Source: Duganella sp. OV510
Lineage (GTDB): Bacteria; Pseudomonadota; Gammaproteobacteria; Burkholderiales; Burkholderiaceae_D
Assembly: GCF_900100205.1 (NCBI RefSeq)
Contig: NZ_FNEQ01000001.1
Coordinates: forward strand, 1,426,001-1,490,000
DNA length: 64,000 nt
Direction: 5' to 3'
In this document: positions 56,090-64,000 of the stretch, piece after piece
Numbering within the stretch: position 1 is the stretch's first letter
Layout: the number at the start of each line of letters is the position of its first letter
Program-made: the position numbers and the translations under genes
The notes under the pieces: generated by a model
The model's input: the letters and a program-made list of their open reading frames with translations, nothing else
What the model was told of the DNA's origin: nothing
Database searches by the model: none

Positions 56090-58518
56090 GGACCTGCCGC
56101 CTTTTCCAGTTCACGTACCAGCCGGGCCACGCGGTCCGACAATTTTTCGGTGCTGAGTTTTTCACGGAAGCGCTCCACCATCAGCGCAAAGCCGAACGGT
56201 GTAGCGCGCTTGATTGCATGGAAACGCACGCTACGGGCCTGCAATTCCAGCAGCGTGGCGCGCAGACGGCCGAGTTCCAGCTCCTGCTCCAGTACCTCGC
56301 GCTGCGCCTGCGTCAGCAGCAGGTTGCCGGCATCGTGCTGGCTGAACACGGCAAAGAACAGCGATGACGATGCCTGCAACTGCCGCGCACTCTTGCCCTG
56401 TCCCGGATAGCCCTGGAACACCAGCCCGGCGATACGGGCGATTTCACGAAAGCGCCGCTGCGACATTTCGGTCGCGTTCAGGCTGGCCAGCACATCCTCC
56501 AGCAAATGCTCGATGCTGAACAGGCTGACCTCCTTGCCGCTGGGCACATCCAGCAGCGCAGCCCAGTCCAGTTCCTGCGCCGACAACAGCTCGAAGCCAT
56601 AGTCGTTGACGGCAATCGAAAACGTCACCGGCGCCATGCGGCCGACGCGGAAGGCGATCAGCGACGCCAGCCCCACGTGCACCGAGCGGCCGGCGAACGG
56701 GAACATGAACAGGTGCCGCCCTTCGCGGCTGTGCATGGTTTCGATGACGGTGGTGTCGGCGGCGGGCAGCGACGACCAGCGCTGCTGGATTGCCAGCAGC
56801 GGTTGCAGCGCCTGCATTTCCGGCCCGTCAAAGCAGCCCTGCGTGGCCAGCCGCAACTGCGCCAGCGCCGCATGTGCCAGTTCCGACGACATCGGCATGC
56901 GCCCGCCCTGCCAGCGCGGCACCGCGCCCCTGGCGCCGGTGGCGCGTCGTACGTAGGCGGTCATTTCGTGCAGGCGCACGAATTCCAGGATGCGCCCGGC
57001 GAACAGAAAATGGTCGCCCTTGCGCAGCCGCGAAATAAACGATTCCTCCACGCTGCCCAGGCGGCCACCGCTGACATATTTCACCTGCAACGACGAATCC
57101 GAAACAATGGTGCCGATGCCCATGCGATGACGGCGGCCCAGCGCGACGTCCGGCACGCGGTAGACCCCCTCCTCGTCCGGCAACACGCGCCGGTATTCGG
57201 GATACGCCACCAAGGTCTGCCCGCCACGCGCGACAAAGTCCAGCGCCCATTGCCATTCGTCGTCCATCAGGTTGCGGTACGACCAGGCGCTGCGCACCTC
57301 CGCCAGCAAGGCCTCGGGGCGGAAGCCGCCGCCCAGCGCGATGGTGACCAGATGCTGCACCAGCACGTCCAGCGGCTTTTCCGGCACCGGGCGCGCCTCG
57401 ATATCGCGCGCGGCAACCGCCTGGATAGCGCCGGCCGCTTCCAGCAACTCCATGCTTTGCGTCGGCACCAGCGTCAGGCGCGAGACCCGGCCCGGCGCAT
57501 GGCCGCTGCGACCGGCCCGTTGCAGCAGGCGGGCAATGCCCTTGGCGCTACCGATCTGGAGCACGCGCTCGACCGGCAGAAAATCGACGCCCAGGTCCAG
57601 GCTGGACGTGCAGACCACCGCTTTCAGCCGGCCCTGCTTGAGGCCCTGCTCCACCCAGTCGCGCACCTCCTTGTCCAGCGAGCCGTGATGCAGGGCGATC
57701 AGACCGGCCCAGTCCGGCCTGGCGTCGAGCATGTGCTGATACCACAGCTCCGCCTGAGAACGCGTATTGGTGAACACCAGCGTGCTGCCATGCTGGTCGA
57801 TTTCCGCCAGCACCGGCTGCAGCATCTGCACGCCAAGGTGTCCGCCCCACGGAAAGCGCGACGGATGCTCGGGGATCAACGTATCGACCAGGATCTGCTT
57901 GGCGACGTGGCCCTCGACGATCACGCCGTCCGGCGCCAGCACATCGCGCGCCTGCGCCAGATTGCCGAGCGTGGCCGACAGCCCCCACACCAGCAGCGCC
58001 GGATTCCATTGCCGCAGCCGCGCCAGCGCCAGCTGTGTCTGCACGCCGCGCTTGTTGCCCATCAGTTCATGCCATTCATCGATGATGACCATGACCAGCT
58101 GCGCCATGCGGGCGGCGGCATCCGGGTGGCTAAGCAGCAAGGTCAGGCTTTCCGGCGTGGTGACCAGCGCATCCGGCAGTCGTTTGTTCTGGCGGGCGCG
58201 CTGGGCCGAGCTGGTGTCACCGGTGCGCGCTTCGATCTGCCAGTCCGGCGCCGCGTCCTGCAAGGCGCGCAGCGTGTCGGCGGCCAGCGCGCGCATCGGC
58301 GTGATCCACAGCACGCGCAGGCCGGACGGCGCCCTGCCCGTCGCCGGCCTTAACGCGGCGGCCCGCTGCAAGGCGGCAAACCAGACGGCATAGGTCTTGC
58401 CGGCGCCGGTGGTGGCATGCAGCAGGCCGGAGCGGCCGGCTGCGGCCGCCGCCCACACCTCGCGCTGGAACGGGAACGCGGTCCAGCCGCGTTCAGCAAA
58501 CCAGGCTTGCGCGTTCAT
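56086..58518 (-). CDS. Ligase-associated DEXH-box helicase (Lhr-like)
   Basis: The 810-residue superfamily 2 helicase has Walker [17 protein letters not shown], the [12 protein letters not shown] and [11 protein letters not shown] motifs, the DEWH box [21 protein letters not shown] and the [10 protein letters not shown] arginine finger motif, then a C-terminal Lhr-type winged-helix and DEAD/DEAH-associated region (about 440-800). Lhr-like enzymes translocate on single-stranded DNA. It overlaps the ligase gene by 4 bp and pdeM by 4 bp. Confidence 0.92.
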   Translation of the reverse strand: MNAQAWFAERGWTAFPFQREVWAAAAAGRSGLLHATTGAGKTYAVWFAALQRAAALRPATGRAPSGLRVLWITPMRALAADTLRALQDAAPDWQIEARTGDTSSAQRARQNKRLPDALVTTPESLTLLLSHPDAAARMAQLVMVIIDEWHELMGNKRGVQTQLALARLRQWNPALLVWGLSATLGNLAQARDVLAPDGVIVEGHVAKQILVDTLIPEHPSRFPWGGHLGVQMLQPVLAEIDQHGSTLVFTNTRSQAELWYQHMLDARPDWAGLIALHHGSLDKEVRDWVEQGLKQGRLKAVVCTSSLDLGVDFLPVERVLQIGSAKGIARLLQRAGRSGHAPGRVSRLTLVPTQSMELLEAAGAIQAVAARDIEARPVPEKPLDVLVQHLVTIALGGGFRPEALLAEVRSAWSYRNLMDDEWQWALDFVARGGQTLVAYPEYRRVLPDEEGVYRVPDVALGRRHRMGIGTIVSDSSLQVKYVSGGRLGSVEESFISRLRKGDHFLFAGRILEFVRLHEMTAYVRRATGARGAVPRWQGGRMPMSSELAHAALAQLRLATQGCFDGPEMQALQPLLAIQQRWSSLPAADTTVIETMHSREGRHLFMFPFAGRSVHVGLASLIAFRVGRMAPVTFSIAVNDYGFELLSAQELDWAALLDVPSGKEVSLFSIEHLLEDVLASLNATEMSQRRFREIARIAGLVFQGYPGQGKSARQLQASSSLFFAVFSQHDAGNLLLTQAQREVLEQELELGRLRATLLELQARSVRFHAIKRATPFGFALMVERFREKLSTEKLSDRVARLVRELEKAAGP

Positions 58519-60146
58519 GGCGCTGCCAACAGGCTTTTCAGCGACTCCAGCGTGTCCGCCTCCTCCACCGATTTATCTTCGCGCCGGCGCAGGATGCGCG
58601 GGAAGCGCACCGCGATGCCGGACTTGTGGCGCGGCGAGCTGGCGATGCCTTCAAAACCGATCTCGAACACCATGCTCGGCGTGACGCTGCGCACCGGGCC
58701 GAATTTCTCGATCGTGGTCTTGCGGATCGCCTGGTCGACCTGGGCGATTTCGGCATCGGTCAGGCCGGAATACGCCTTGGCAAACGGCACCAGCTTGCGC
58801 TCCTCGTCCCCGCCTTCATCCCATACCGCAAAGGTATAGTCGGTGTACAGCGAGGCGCGGCGGCCGTGGCCAGCCTGGGCGTAGATCAGTACCGCGTCGA
58901 CACTATACGGATCGATCTTCCATTTCCACCAGGTGCCAACGCTCTTGGTGCGGCCCACGCCGTAGCGCGCGTCCACCGCCTTCAGCATCATGCCTTCAAC
59001 GCCACGTTCGCGCGACTCGGTGCGGATCACAGCCAGGTGCTCCCAGCTCTGCGCCACGATCAGCGGCGCCAGCCGTAGTTGTGGCGTGCCTTGCAGGCTG
59101 CCGATCAACTGTTCCAGCAACATGCGCCGTTCGGACTGCGGCAACTCGCGCAGGTCACGGCCTTCCAGTTCCAGCAGGTCGTAAGCCACCATCACTGCCG
59201 GCAATTCGCCCAGCAGGCGCGCCGACACCTGCTTGCGTCCCATGCGCTTTTGCAGGTCGGAAAACGGCGCTGGCGCGTGGCCGCCATGCCAGACCAGAAT
59301 CTCGCCATCGAGTACCACGCCGTCCGGCAGGCGCAACGCCGCCAGCTCGGGGAAGCGCTCGGTAATCAGGTCTTCGCCGCGCGACCATAGCCAGTTCTTG
59401 CCGTCGCGGCGCACCAGCTGGGCGCGCATGCCGTCGTATTTCCACTCGACCTGCCAGTCCTCCAGATTGCCCAGCATGGCCGGATCACGCTCCAGCTGGT
59501 GCGCCAGGAAAAACGGATACGGCTGGCCGCCGCGCTGCACCTGCTCTTCCACCGTATGCTCGGAAATCAGCTGGCGGAAGCCGGCGCCGGTCGGGTTGAC
59601 GCTGCCGTCGGTCCAGCCCATCAGGCGTTGCGCGATCAGCTTGCTGTCGAGCTGGGCAACGGCGCTCAGGGCGCGCGTCACCAGCAAGCGCGAGACGCCG
59701 ACGCGGAAGCCGCCACCGATCAGCTTGGTCAGCAGGAAGCGCTCGCGCGTATCCAGCTGGTCCCAGTAGGTGAACAAGGCGGTGCGCACCGCTTCCGGAT
59801 CGGCGCCACGCAGCGGTGCGATGCCCAGCTCGATCCAGTCGGCCAGGCCGATTTCACTCGGATGCTTGGGCGGCGGCAGGATGTGGGCAATGGTCTCGGC
59901 CAGGTCGCCGACGGCGTGGTAGCATTCGTCGAACAGCCACTCGTCCAGGCCGGCGTATTCCATCGCATACTGGCGCAGCAGCTTGGTTGGCACCGCCTGG
60001 CGCGGCTTGCCGCCGGCGAGGAAATACACCGCCCAGGCGGCATCCTGCGGCGCGGCGGTGGTGAAATAATTCTGCAGCGCGGCAAGCTTGCGGCTGGTGG
60101 ACGTGGTTTCGTCCAGCTCGGCGTACAGGCGGGCAAAGTCACGCAT
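58515..60146 (-). CDS. Cisplatin-type ATP-dependent DNA ligase
   Basis: The 543-residue ligase starts [21 protein letters not shown], with an N-terminal DNA-binding domain, the adenylated Lys in [15 protein letters not shown] (motif I), LDGEILVW (motif III) and [15 protein letters not shown] with WWKWK (motifs IV and V), and an OB domain. It seals nicks using ATP, in addition to the cell's NAD-dependent LigA. ATG 60146 is preferred; the frame upstream overlaps the exonuclease gene without conservation. It overlaps the exonuclease gene by 8 bp and the helicase by 4 bp. Confidence 0.93.
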   Translation of the reverse strand: MRDFARLYAELDETTSTSRKLAALQNYFTTAAPQDAAWAVYFLAGGKPRQAVPTKLLRQYAMEYAGLDEWLFDECYHAVGDLAETIAHILPPPKHPSEIGLADWIELGIAPLRGADPEAVRTALFTYWDQLDTRERFLLTKLIGGGFRVGVSRLLVTRALSAVAQLDSKLIAQRLMGWTDGSVNPTGAGFRQLISEHTVEEQVQRGGQPYPFFLAHQLERDPAMLGNLEDWQVEWKYDGMRAQLVRRDGKNWLWSRGEDLITERFPELAALRLPDGVVLDGEILVWHGGHAPAPFSDLQKRMGRKQVSARLLGELPAVMVAYDLLELEGRDLRELPQSERRMLLEQLIGSLQGTPQLRLAPLIVAQSWEHLAVIRTESRERGVEGMMLKAVDARYGVGRTKSVGTWWKWKIDPYSVDAVLIYAQAGHGRRASLYTDYTFAVWDEGGDEERKLVPFAKAYSGLTDAEIAQVDQAIRKTTIEKFGPVRSVTPSMVFEIGFEGIASSPRHKSGIAVRFPRILRRREDKSVEEADTLESLKSLLAAP

Positions 60147-61146
60147 TGCTGACCTCCTCGGCCTCGTCGTCGCCATATTCGGTATCGAAGCCGCTGGCTT
60201 GCAAGCCTTGCTGCTGCAACCAGCGCACCAGCACCGCGATCGAGCCGTGCGTGACAATGACGCGCTGCGCGCCGGTGGCGGTAATTGCCTCCAGCAGGCC
60301 GGGCCAGTCGGCATGGTCGGACAACACAAAGCCACGGTCGACGCCGCGCCGCCGGCGCGCGCCGCGCAACTGCATCCAGCCGCTGGCGAAGGCGTCGCTG
60401 AAATCGCCAAAGCGCTTGATCCACGGCGAGCCACCGGCCGATGGCGGCGCCAGCACGATGGATTTGCCGATGTCGCTCTTGGCGACGTCGCCGACCATCA
60501 CCGTGGACGGCAGCCACACGCCACCCTCCCGGTAGACTTCGTTCAAGGTCTGCACCGCGCCATGGCAGATGATCGGGCCGATCGACGGGTCCAGCCCGCT
60601 CAGCAAACGCTGCGCCTTGCCGAAGCTATAGCCCAGCAGCACGCTGGCACGGCCCTGCGCCGCATTGGCGGACCACCAGGCGTTCACATCGTTGTAGATT
60701 TCCTGCTGCGGCTGCCAGCGGTAGATCGGCAGGCCGAAGGTGGATTCCGTGATAAAGGTGTCGCAACGCACCGGCTCGAACGGCGCGCAGGTGCTATCGG
60801 CCTCGACCTTGTAGTCGCCCGACGCCACCCACACCTCGCCACGATACTCCATGCGCACCTGCGCCGAACCCAGCACGTGACCAGCCGGATGCAGCGACAC
60901 CTTGACGCCGTTGTGCAGCAACGGTTCGCCATACGCCAGGCCGGTGATATTGACCGGCCCCAGCCGCGACTTCATCACATTCACGCCCGGTGCGGCCGTC
61001 AGGTAATGCTGGTGCCCGCCACGCGCGTGGTCGCCATGCGCATGCGTGATAACGGCCCGCTCCACCGGCCGCCACGGGTCGATGTAGAACTGGCCTGGCA
61101 CACAATACAGGCCTTCTTTGCGGACGATCACCATATCGGCGGACAT
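60139..61146 (-). CDS. Ligase-associated MBL-fold exonuclease
   Basis: The 335-residue beta-CASP metallo-beta-lactamase protein has the metal motif THAHGDHARGGHQHYL, GHVLGSAQVRMEY, ASGDYK and the beta-CASP His in VLSDHADWPGL. It resembles the SNM1/Artemis-type nuclease of the ligase-associated DNA damage set. I chose ATG 61146 (MSADMVIVRKEGLYCVPG); the longer frame to 61293 is unconserved. It is the first gene of the four-gene overlapping operon, with the ligase gene next. Confidence 0.92.
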   Translation of the reverse strand: MSADMVIVRKEGLYCVPGQFYIDPWRPVERAVITHAHGDHARGGHQHYLTAAPGVNVMKSRLGPVNITGLAYGEPLLHNGVKVSLHPAGHVLGSAQVRMEYRGEVWVASGDYKVEADSTCAPFEPVRCDTFITESTFGLPIYRWQPQQEIYNDVNAWWSANAAQGRASVLLGYSFGKAQRLLSGLDPSIGPIICHGAVQTLNEVYREGGVWLPSTVMVGDVAKSDIGKSIVLAPPSAGGSPWIKRFGDFSDAFASGWMQLRGARRRRGVDRGFVLSDHADWPGLLEAITATGAQRVIVTHGSIAVLVRWLQQQGLQASGFDTEYGDDEAEEVSNA

Positions 61147-61219
61147 AGGCGGCTTTCGAGTAGAGATAGCCGATTTTCGCGCCCGCAGGGCTAGCTGGTC
61201 TGTCAGCCAGCGCACCGAG

Positions 61220-61405
61220 TCAATCGATCTGTTCCGCCATGAAGGTGACGTTGTCGTCCTGCTCGCAATCGATGTGGACGCGCTCCTCGCCAACCATCAG
61301 CATGGCATCGACATCGATGGCCGGCGCTGCTGGTTGCACGGGCGGCATCCCAGGCTTGCTTTTCGGCGGCTGCCGTGGCGCCGTGCTCTTTTTTCTCGTG
61401 GACAT
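61220..61405 (-). CDS. Small protein of unknown function upstream of the repair operon
   Basis: This 61-residue protein (MSTRKKSTAPRQPPKSKPGM) has a basic Pro/Lys-rich N-terminal third and an acidic C-terminal half (EERVHIDCEQDDNVTFMAEQID). A GGGGGAGA ribosome-binding site precedes ATG 61405, which favours a real gene. It lies 73 bp upstream of the exonuclease gene on the same strand and may be cotranscribed. I do not recognise it; the protein may be mostly disordered. Confidence 0.6.
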   Translation of the reverse strand: MSTRKKSTAPRQPPKSKPGMPPVQPAAPAIDVDAMLMVGEERVHIDCEQDDNVTFMAEQID

Positions 61406-61573
61406 ATTCTCCCCCGCTTCGGTAATAAGGCACTGTCCACCAGAGTAGCGCGCGCAAAGCGGAAGCGCTATCGGATACCGCCTACAAAAAGGGTAGGAAG
61501 TCTTCGTAAAATCGTCGGATCGGCTACCATAGAGGTCTTGGCGCGCCCGCGCTTATTTACTGAACAACACATC

Positions 61574-62080
61574 ATGACCTTTACCCTCAGCGACAACGCC
61601 TACGGCACCGACAGCGCCGACGCCAAAAACGCCATGTACAACGACCTGCGCCCGCAACTGCAAGGCCTGGTCCACGGCGAAACCGATCTGATCGCCAATA
61701 CCGCCAACTTCAGCTCGCTGGTATTCAACAGCATGCCGGGCCTGAACTGGGCCGGTTTCTATTTCCTCAAGGGCGATGAACTGGTGCTCGGCCCGTTCCA
61801 GGGCAAGCCGGCCTGTATCCGCATCAAGAAAGGCCGTGGCGTCTGCGGCACCACCGTGGTGGAAGGCAAGTCGATTGTCGTGCCGGACGTGCACGCCTTC
61901 CCCGGCCACATTGCCTGCGACGTCAATTCGCGCTCGGAGCTGGTGGTGCCGGTGCGCGGCCCGGACGGCGCGATTGTCGGCGTGTTCGACCTCGACAGCC
62001 CGCTGCCGAACCGCTTCGACCAGACCGACGCCGACGGCATCGAATCGCTGGTCAAGCTGCTGGAAGCAACGCTGGCCTAA
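61574..62080 (+). CDS. msrC: Free methionine-(R)-sulfoxide reductase, GAF fold
   Basis: The 168-residue GAF-domain protein has the three catalytic cysteines expected in fRMsr: CIRIKKGRGVC (two) and HIACDVNSRSELVVPV (third), with GLNWAGFYFLKGDELVLGPFQGKPAC before. It reduces free methionine-(R)-sulfoxide using thioredoxin. ATG 61574 is preferred; the frame runs back to 61118 without conservation. Its end overlaps the stop of the convergent sigma-factor gene by 4 bp. Confidence 0.92.
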   Translation: MTFTLSDNAYGTDSADAKNAMYNDLRPQLQGLVHGETDLIANTANFSSLVFNSMPGLNWAGFYFLKGDELVLGPFQGKPACIRIKKGRGVCGTTVVEGKSIVVPDVHAFPGHIACDVNSRSELVVPVRGPDGAIVGVFDLDSPLPNRFDQTDADGIESLVKLLEATLA

Positions 62081-63387
62081 GACAATGGCGACGATTGCGC
62101 GCGCGCCAGCAGCAGCTGGCGTTCGCGCTCGTTGTGCGTCAGCGCGGCAGCGCGTTCGAATTCACCACGCGCCTCGTCGTGGCGCTCCAGCCTGGCAAGC
62201 AAGTCGCCACGCACGCTGGGCAGCAGATGATAATGTTTCAAGGCTGGCGCTTCCAGCAAGCCATCCACCACCTCCAATCCCGCTTGCGGCCCATAGGCCA
62301 TCGACAATGCCACCGCGCGATTCAGTTCGACGATCGGCGACGGCAAGCGCTGCGCCAGTGCTTCATACAGCGCGGCAATGCGCTGCCAGTCAGTCTCTTC
62401 GGCACGCCGGGCGCGCGCATGGCAGGCGGCGATGGCGGCCTGCAAGGCATACGGCCCCAGGCCTTGCAGGCCGCCGGCGCCTGGTGCATCGGCTGGCGAC
62501 AGCGCCAGTTGCTCGGCGCGCGCCAGCGCCGCCAGGCCACGGCGTATCAGCAACTGGTCCCAGCGTGAACGGTCCTGCTCCAGCAGCAAAATGGGCTCGC
62601 CTTTCGGCCCGAGCCGGGCGCGGGCGCGCGAGGACTGGATTTCCATCAGCGCCACCAGTCCATGCACTTCCGGCTCGTGCGGCTGCAAGCCGGCCAGAAT
62701 GCGTCCCAGCCGCAGCGCCTCCTCGCACAGCGCCGGGCGCATCCAGTCGGCACCGGCACTGGCCGAATAGCCTTCGTTATAGATCAGGTAGATGACTTGC
62801 AGCACCGAGGCCAGCCGCTCGCCCAGCTCGTGCGCGCGCGGCGCCTCGAACGGCACCCTGGCTTCCGACAGCGTGCGCTTGGCGCGGACGATGCGCTGCG
62901 CCACGGTTTTTTCCGGCACCAGGAAGGCGCGGGCAATTTCATCGGTGCTCAGGCCGCCCAGCAGGCGCAAGGTCAGCGCCACGCGGCCATCGGTGGGCAG
63001 CACCGGATGGCAGGCAACAAACACCAGCCGCAGCAGGTCGTCGCCAATATCGTTTTCCAGCGCGTCGGCGACGGCGGTCTCCAGGTCGGGCGCGGCGTCC
63101 TGCAACTGGCTGTCGATCTCATAGCTGATCGCCGCTTCTTTTGCGTGATGTAGCTGCCGATGGCGCAGCACGTCCAGTGCGCGGTTTTTCGCCACGGTGG
63201 TCAGCCACGCCGCCGGCTGGTCGGGCACACCGGTTTGCGGCCAGCGCTCCAGCGCCAGCACCAACGCGTCCTGCGCCAGCTCCTCGGCCTGGCCGACATC
63301 GCGCAACATGCGCGCCAGCACGGCGATGATCCTGGCGGACTCCATCCGCCATACCGCTGTTACCGTCTTGTGGACATCAGCCGCCAC
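62077..63387 (-). CDS. ECF42-type RNA polymerase sigma factor
   Basis: The 436-residue protein has sigma region 2 (RMESARIIAVLARMLRDVGQAEELAQDALVLALERWP), region 4 (LRLLGGLSTDEIARAFLVPEKTVAQRIVRAKRTLSE) and a long C-terminal extension (about 190-430) of TPR-like helices. That extension and the adjacent DGPF/YciI gene are the hallmarks of ECF42 sigma factors, which are not controlled by a typical anti-sigma factor. Its start overlaps the YciI stop by 11 bp. Target genes usually include the linked DGPF gene; the inducing signal is unknown. Confidence 0.92.
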   Translation of the reverse strand: MAADVHKTVTAVWRMESARIIAVLARMLRDVGQAEELAQDALVLALERWPQTGVPDQPAAWLTTVAKNRALDVLRHRQLHHAKEAAISYEIDSQLQDAAPDLETAVADALENDIGDDLLRLVFVACHPVLPTDGRVALTLRLLGGLSTDEIARAFLVPEKTVAQRIVRAKRTLSEARVPFEAPRAHELGERLASVLQVIYLIYNEGYSASAGADWMRPALCEEALRLGRILAGLQPHEPEVHGLVALMEIQSSRARARLGPKGEPILLLEQDRSRWDQLLIRRGLAALARAEQLALSPADAPGAGGLQGLGPYALQAAIAACHARARRAEETDWQRIAALYEALAQRLPSPIVELNRAVALSMAYGPQAGLEVVDGLLEAPALKHYHLLPSVRGDLLARLERHDEARGEFERAAALTHNERERQLLLARAQSSPLS

Positions 63388-64000
63388 GGGCCGCTTTGCT
63401 GAAGGCGTTGCGCAGTTCCGCTTCCAGCAATTCAGCGCGCATGCGCTCTTCGGCCTTGACCATGTCGGGCGTGAATTCGACGTGCGACTTGCGCTCGCAC
63501 GCTTCGCGGATTTCCAGCGTGATATCGCCCGGCTGTGGATACGGATAGGCCTTGGCCCAGGCGATCGCCTCGTCGCGCGAGGCCGCCTGCAACATCCAGT
63601 AGCCGGCGATCAGCTCTTTCACTTCAGTGAACGGGCCATCCACCACCGAGGTCCGCGAGTTGGCGTAATGCACCCGCGTGGCATTGCTCGTACCCTTCAA
63701 CCCTTCGCCGGCCAGCAGCACCCCCTGCTGCACGCCGGCCTCATTGTGCTCGTTCATGACATCGATGACTTCCGGCGGCGGCGCCGCATCGGATTCGCTG
63801 TCGGCGTCCGAGCGCAGGAAGACCACGTAGCGCGTCAACGTCTCCTTGCGTTGCGGGATGGTGCCGGCGGCCGTGCCGCGCTCGTCGAAGCCGACACAGT
63901 TGCCGGGGCAGCCGGCGTCGCGGATTTCATAGACTGCGCCACTGTCGAACAAGGGCCAATAGCGCACCTGGGCAATGATGTCCTCGCGCGACTCGGCCTC
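63377..64000 (-). CDS. DGPF/YciI-domain protein with an N-terminal region running past the window edge
   Basis: The C-terminal part is a YciI-related domain: TRYVVFLRSDADSESD, NEHNEAGVQQGVLLAGEGLKGT and the DGPF motif in VVDGPFTEVKELIAGYWM. Upstream of this domain the same frame stays open to the right edge, with strongly GC-biased third positions over 55 more codons (DIIAQVRYWPLFDSGAVYEI, then RDAGCPGNCVGFDERG), so this is probably a fusion whose first domain is cut off. If the gene instead starts inside the window, TTG 63838 with an AAGGAG site only three bases away is the best choice and would give 153 residues. DGPF proteins are encoded with ECF42 sigma factors, as here; they may be enzymes or regulators. 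Confidence 0.78.
   Translation of the reverse strand, partial: EAESREDIIAQVRYWPLFDSGAVYEIRDAGCPGNCVGFDERGTAAGTIPQRKETLTRYVVFLRSDADSESDAAPPPEVIDVMNEHNEAGVQQGVLLAGEGLKGTSNATRVHYANSRTSVVDGPFTEVKELIAGYWMLQAASRDEAIAWAKAYPYPQPGDITLEIREACERKSHVEFTPDMVKAEERMRAELLEAELRNAFSKAARGG

Overview
The window looks like chromosomal DNA of a beta-proteobacterium of the Oxalobacteraceae (Massilia/Duganella/Janthinobacterium type). Three things point there: high GC with strongly GC-biased third codon positions, the long minus-strand cluster leuC-ecn-leuD-leuB-asd-fimV-truA-trpF-trpB-trpA-accD-folC-dedD-cvpA-purF-PLP enzyme, and the protein sequences themselves. The genus is an inference. I see no rRNA, tRNA, CRISPR array, complete insertion sequence or prophage.

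Layout. 1-5.0 kb: a two-partner secretion operon, with the transporter TpsB followed by a very large TpsA exoprotein cut by the left edge. 5.2-10.2 kb: nucleotide signalling genes, namely a CHASE2-adenylate cyclase overlapping a GAF/HD-GYP protein, with a divergent metallo-beta-lactamase-fold hydrolase. 10.3-13.1 kb: small accessory genes, including a stand-alone protein resembling the N domain of cyanophycin synthetase and a decayed ORF6N gene. 13.1-17.9 kb: housekeeping genes (Pit phosphate transporter with its DUF47 partner, dnaB, and rpsF-priB-rpsR-rplI, where priB appears to start at CTG). 18.0-21.5 kb: a long imperfect inverted repeat, a large secreted protein and lexA with two tandem LexA boxes. 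21.5-39.6 kb: the biosynthetic supercluster for methionine/sulfur, purines, folate, fatty acids, tryptophan, aspartate-family amino acids and leucine. It is interrupted by a decayed BrnT/BrnA toxin-antitoxin pair and an entericidin-type lipoprotein.

39.8-45.0 kb: a cheZ-cheA pair, then a plus-strand set of a universal stress protein behind a perfect FNR-type box, a NarL-type response regulator and a cysteine-poor Crp/Fnr regulator. 45.2-47.2 kb: hemP behind a probable Fur box, followed by an unknown small gene and a DUF2325 gene. 47.3-50.0 kb: a TonB-dependent receptor. 50.4-54.8 kb: the most interesting unit, a five-gene operon (PepSY membrane protein, DUF2271, DUF4198, ApbE, membrane-anchored diflavin reductase) behind a perfect 23-bp Fur palindrome. 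The DUF2271 protein carries the ApbE flavinylation motif DGVSGAT, so the operon can be read as an iron-regulated electron-transfer chain from cytosolic NADPH to a covalently flavinylated periplasmic protein.

55.4-61.1 kb: the four-gene ligase-associated DNA repair set (exonuclease, ATP-dependent ligase, DEXH helicase, PdeM), with overlapping genes. 61.2-64.0 kb: a small unknown gene, free methionine-(R)-sulfoxide reductase, an ECF42-type sigma factor and a DGPF/YciI-domain protein that runs off the right edge and appears to be fused to an unidentified N-terminal region. Product calls rest on reading motifs by eye; no database search was run.
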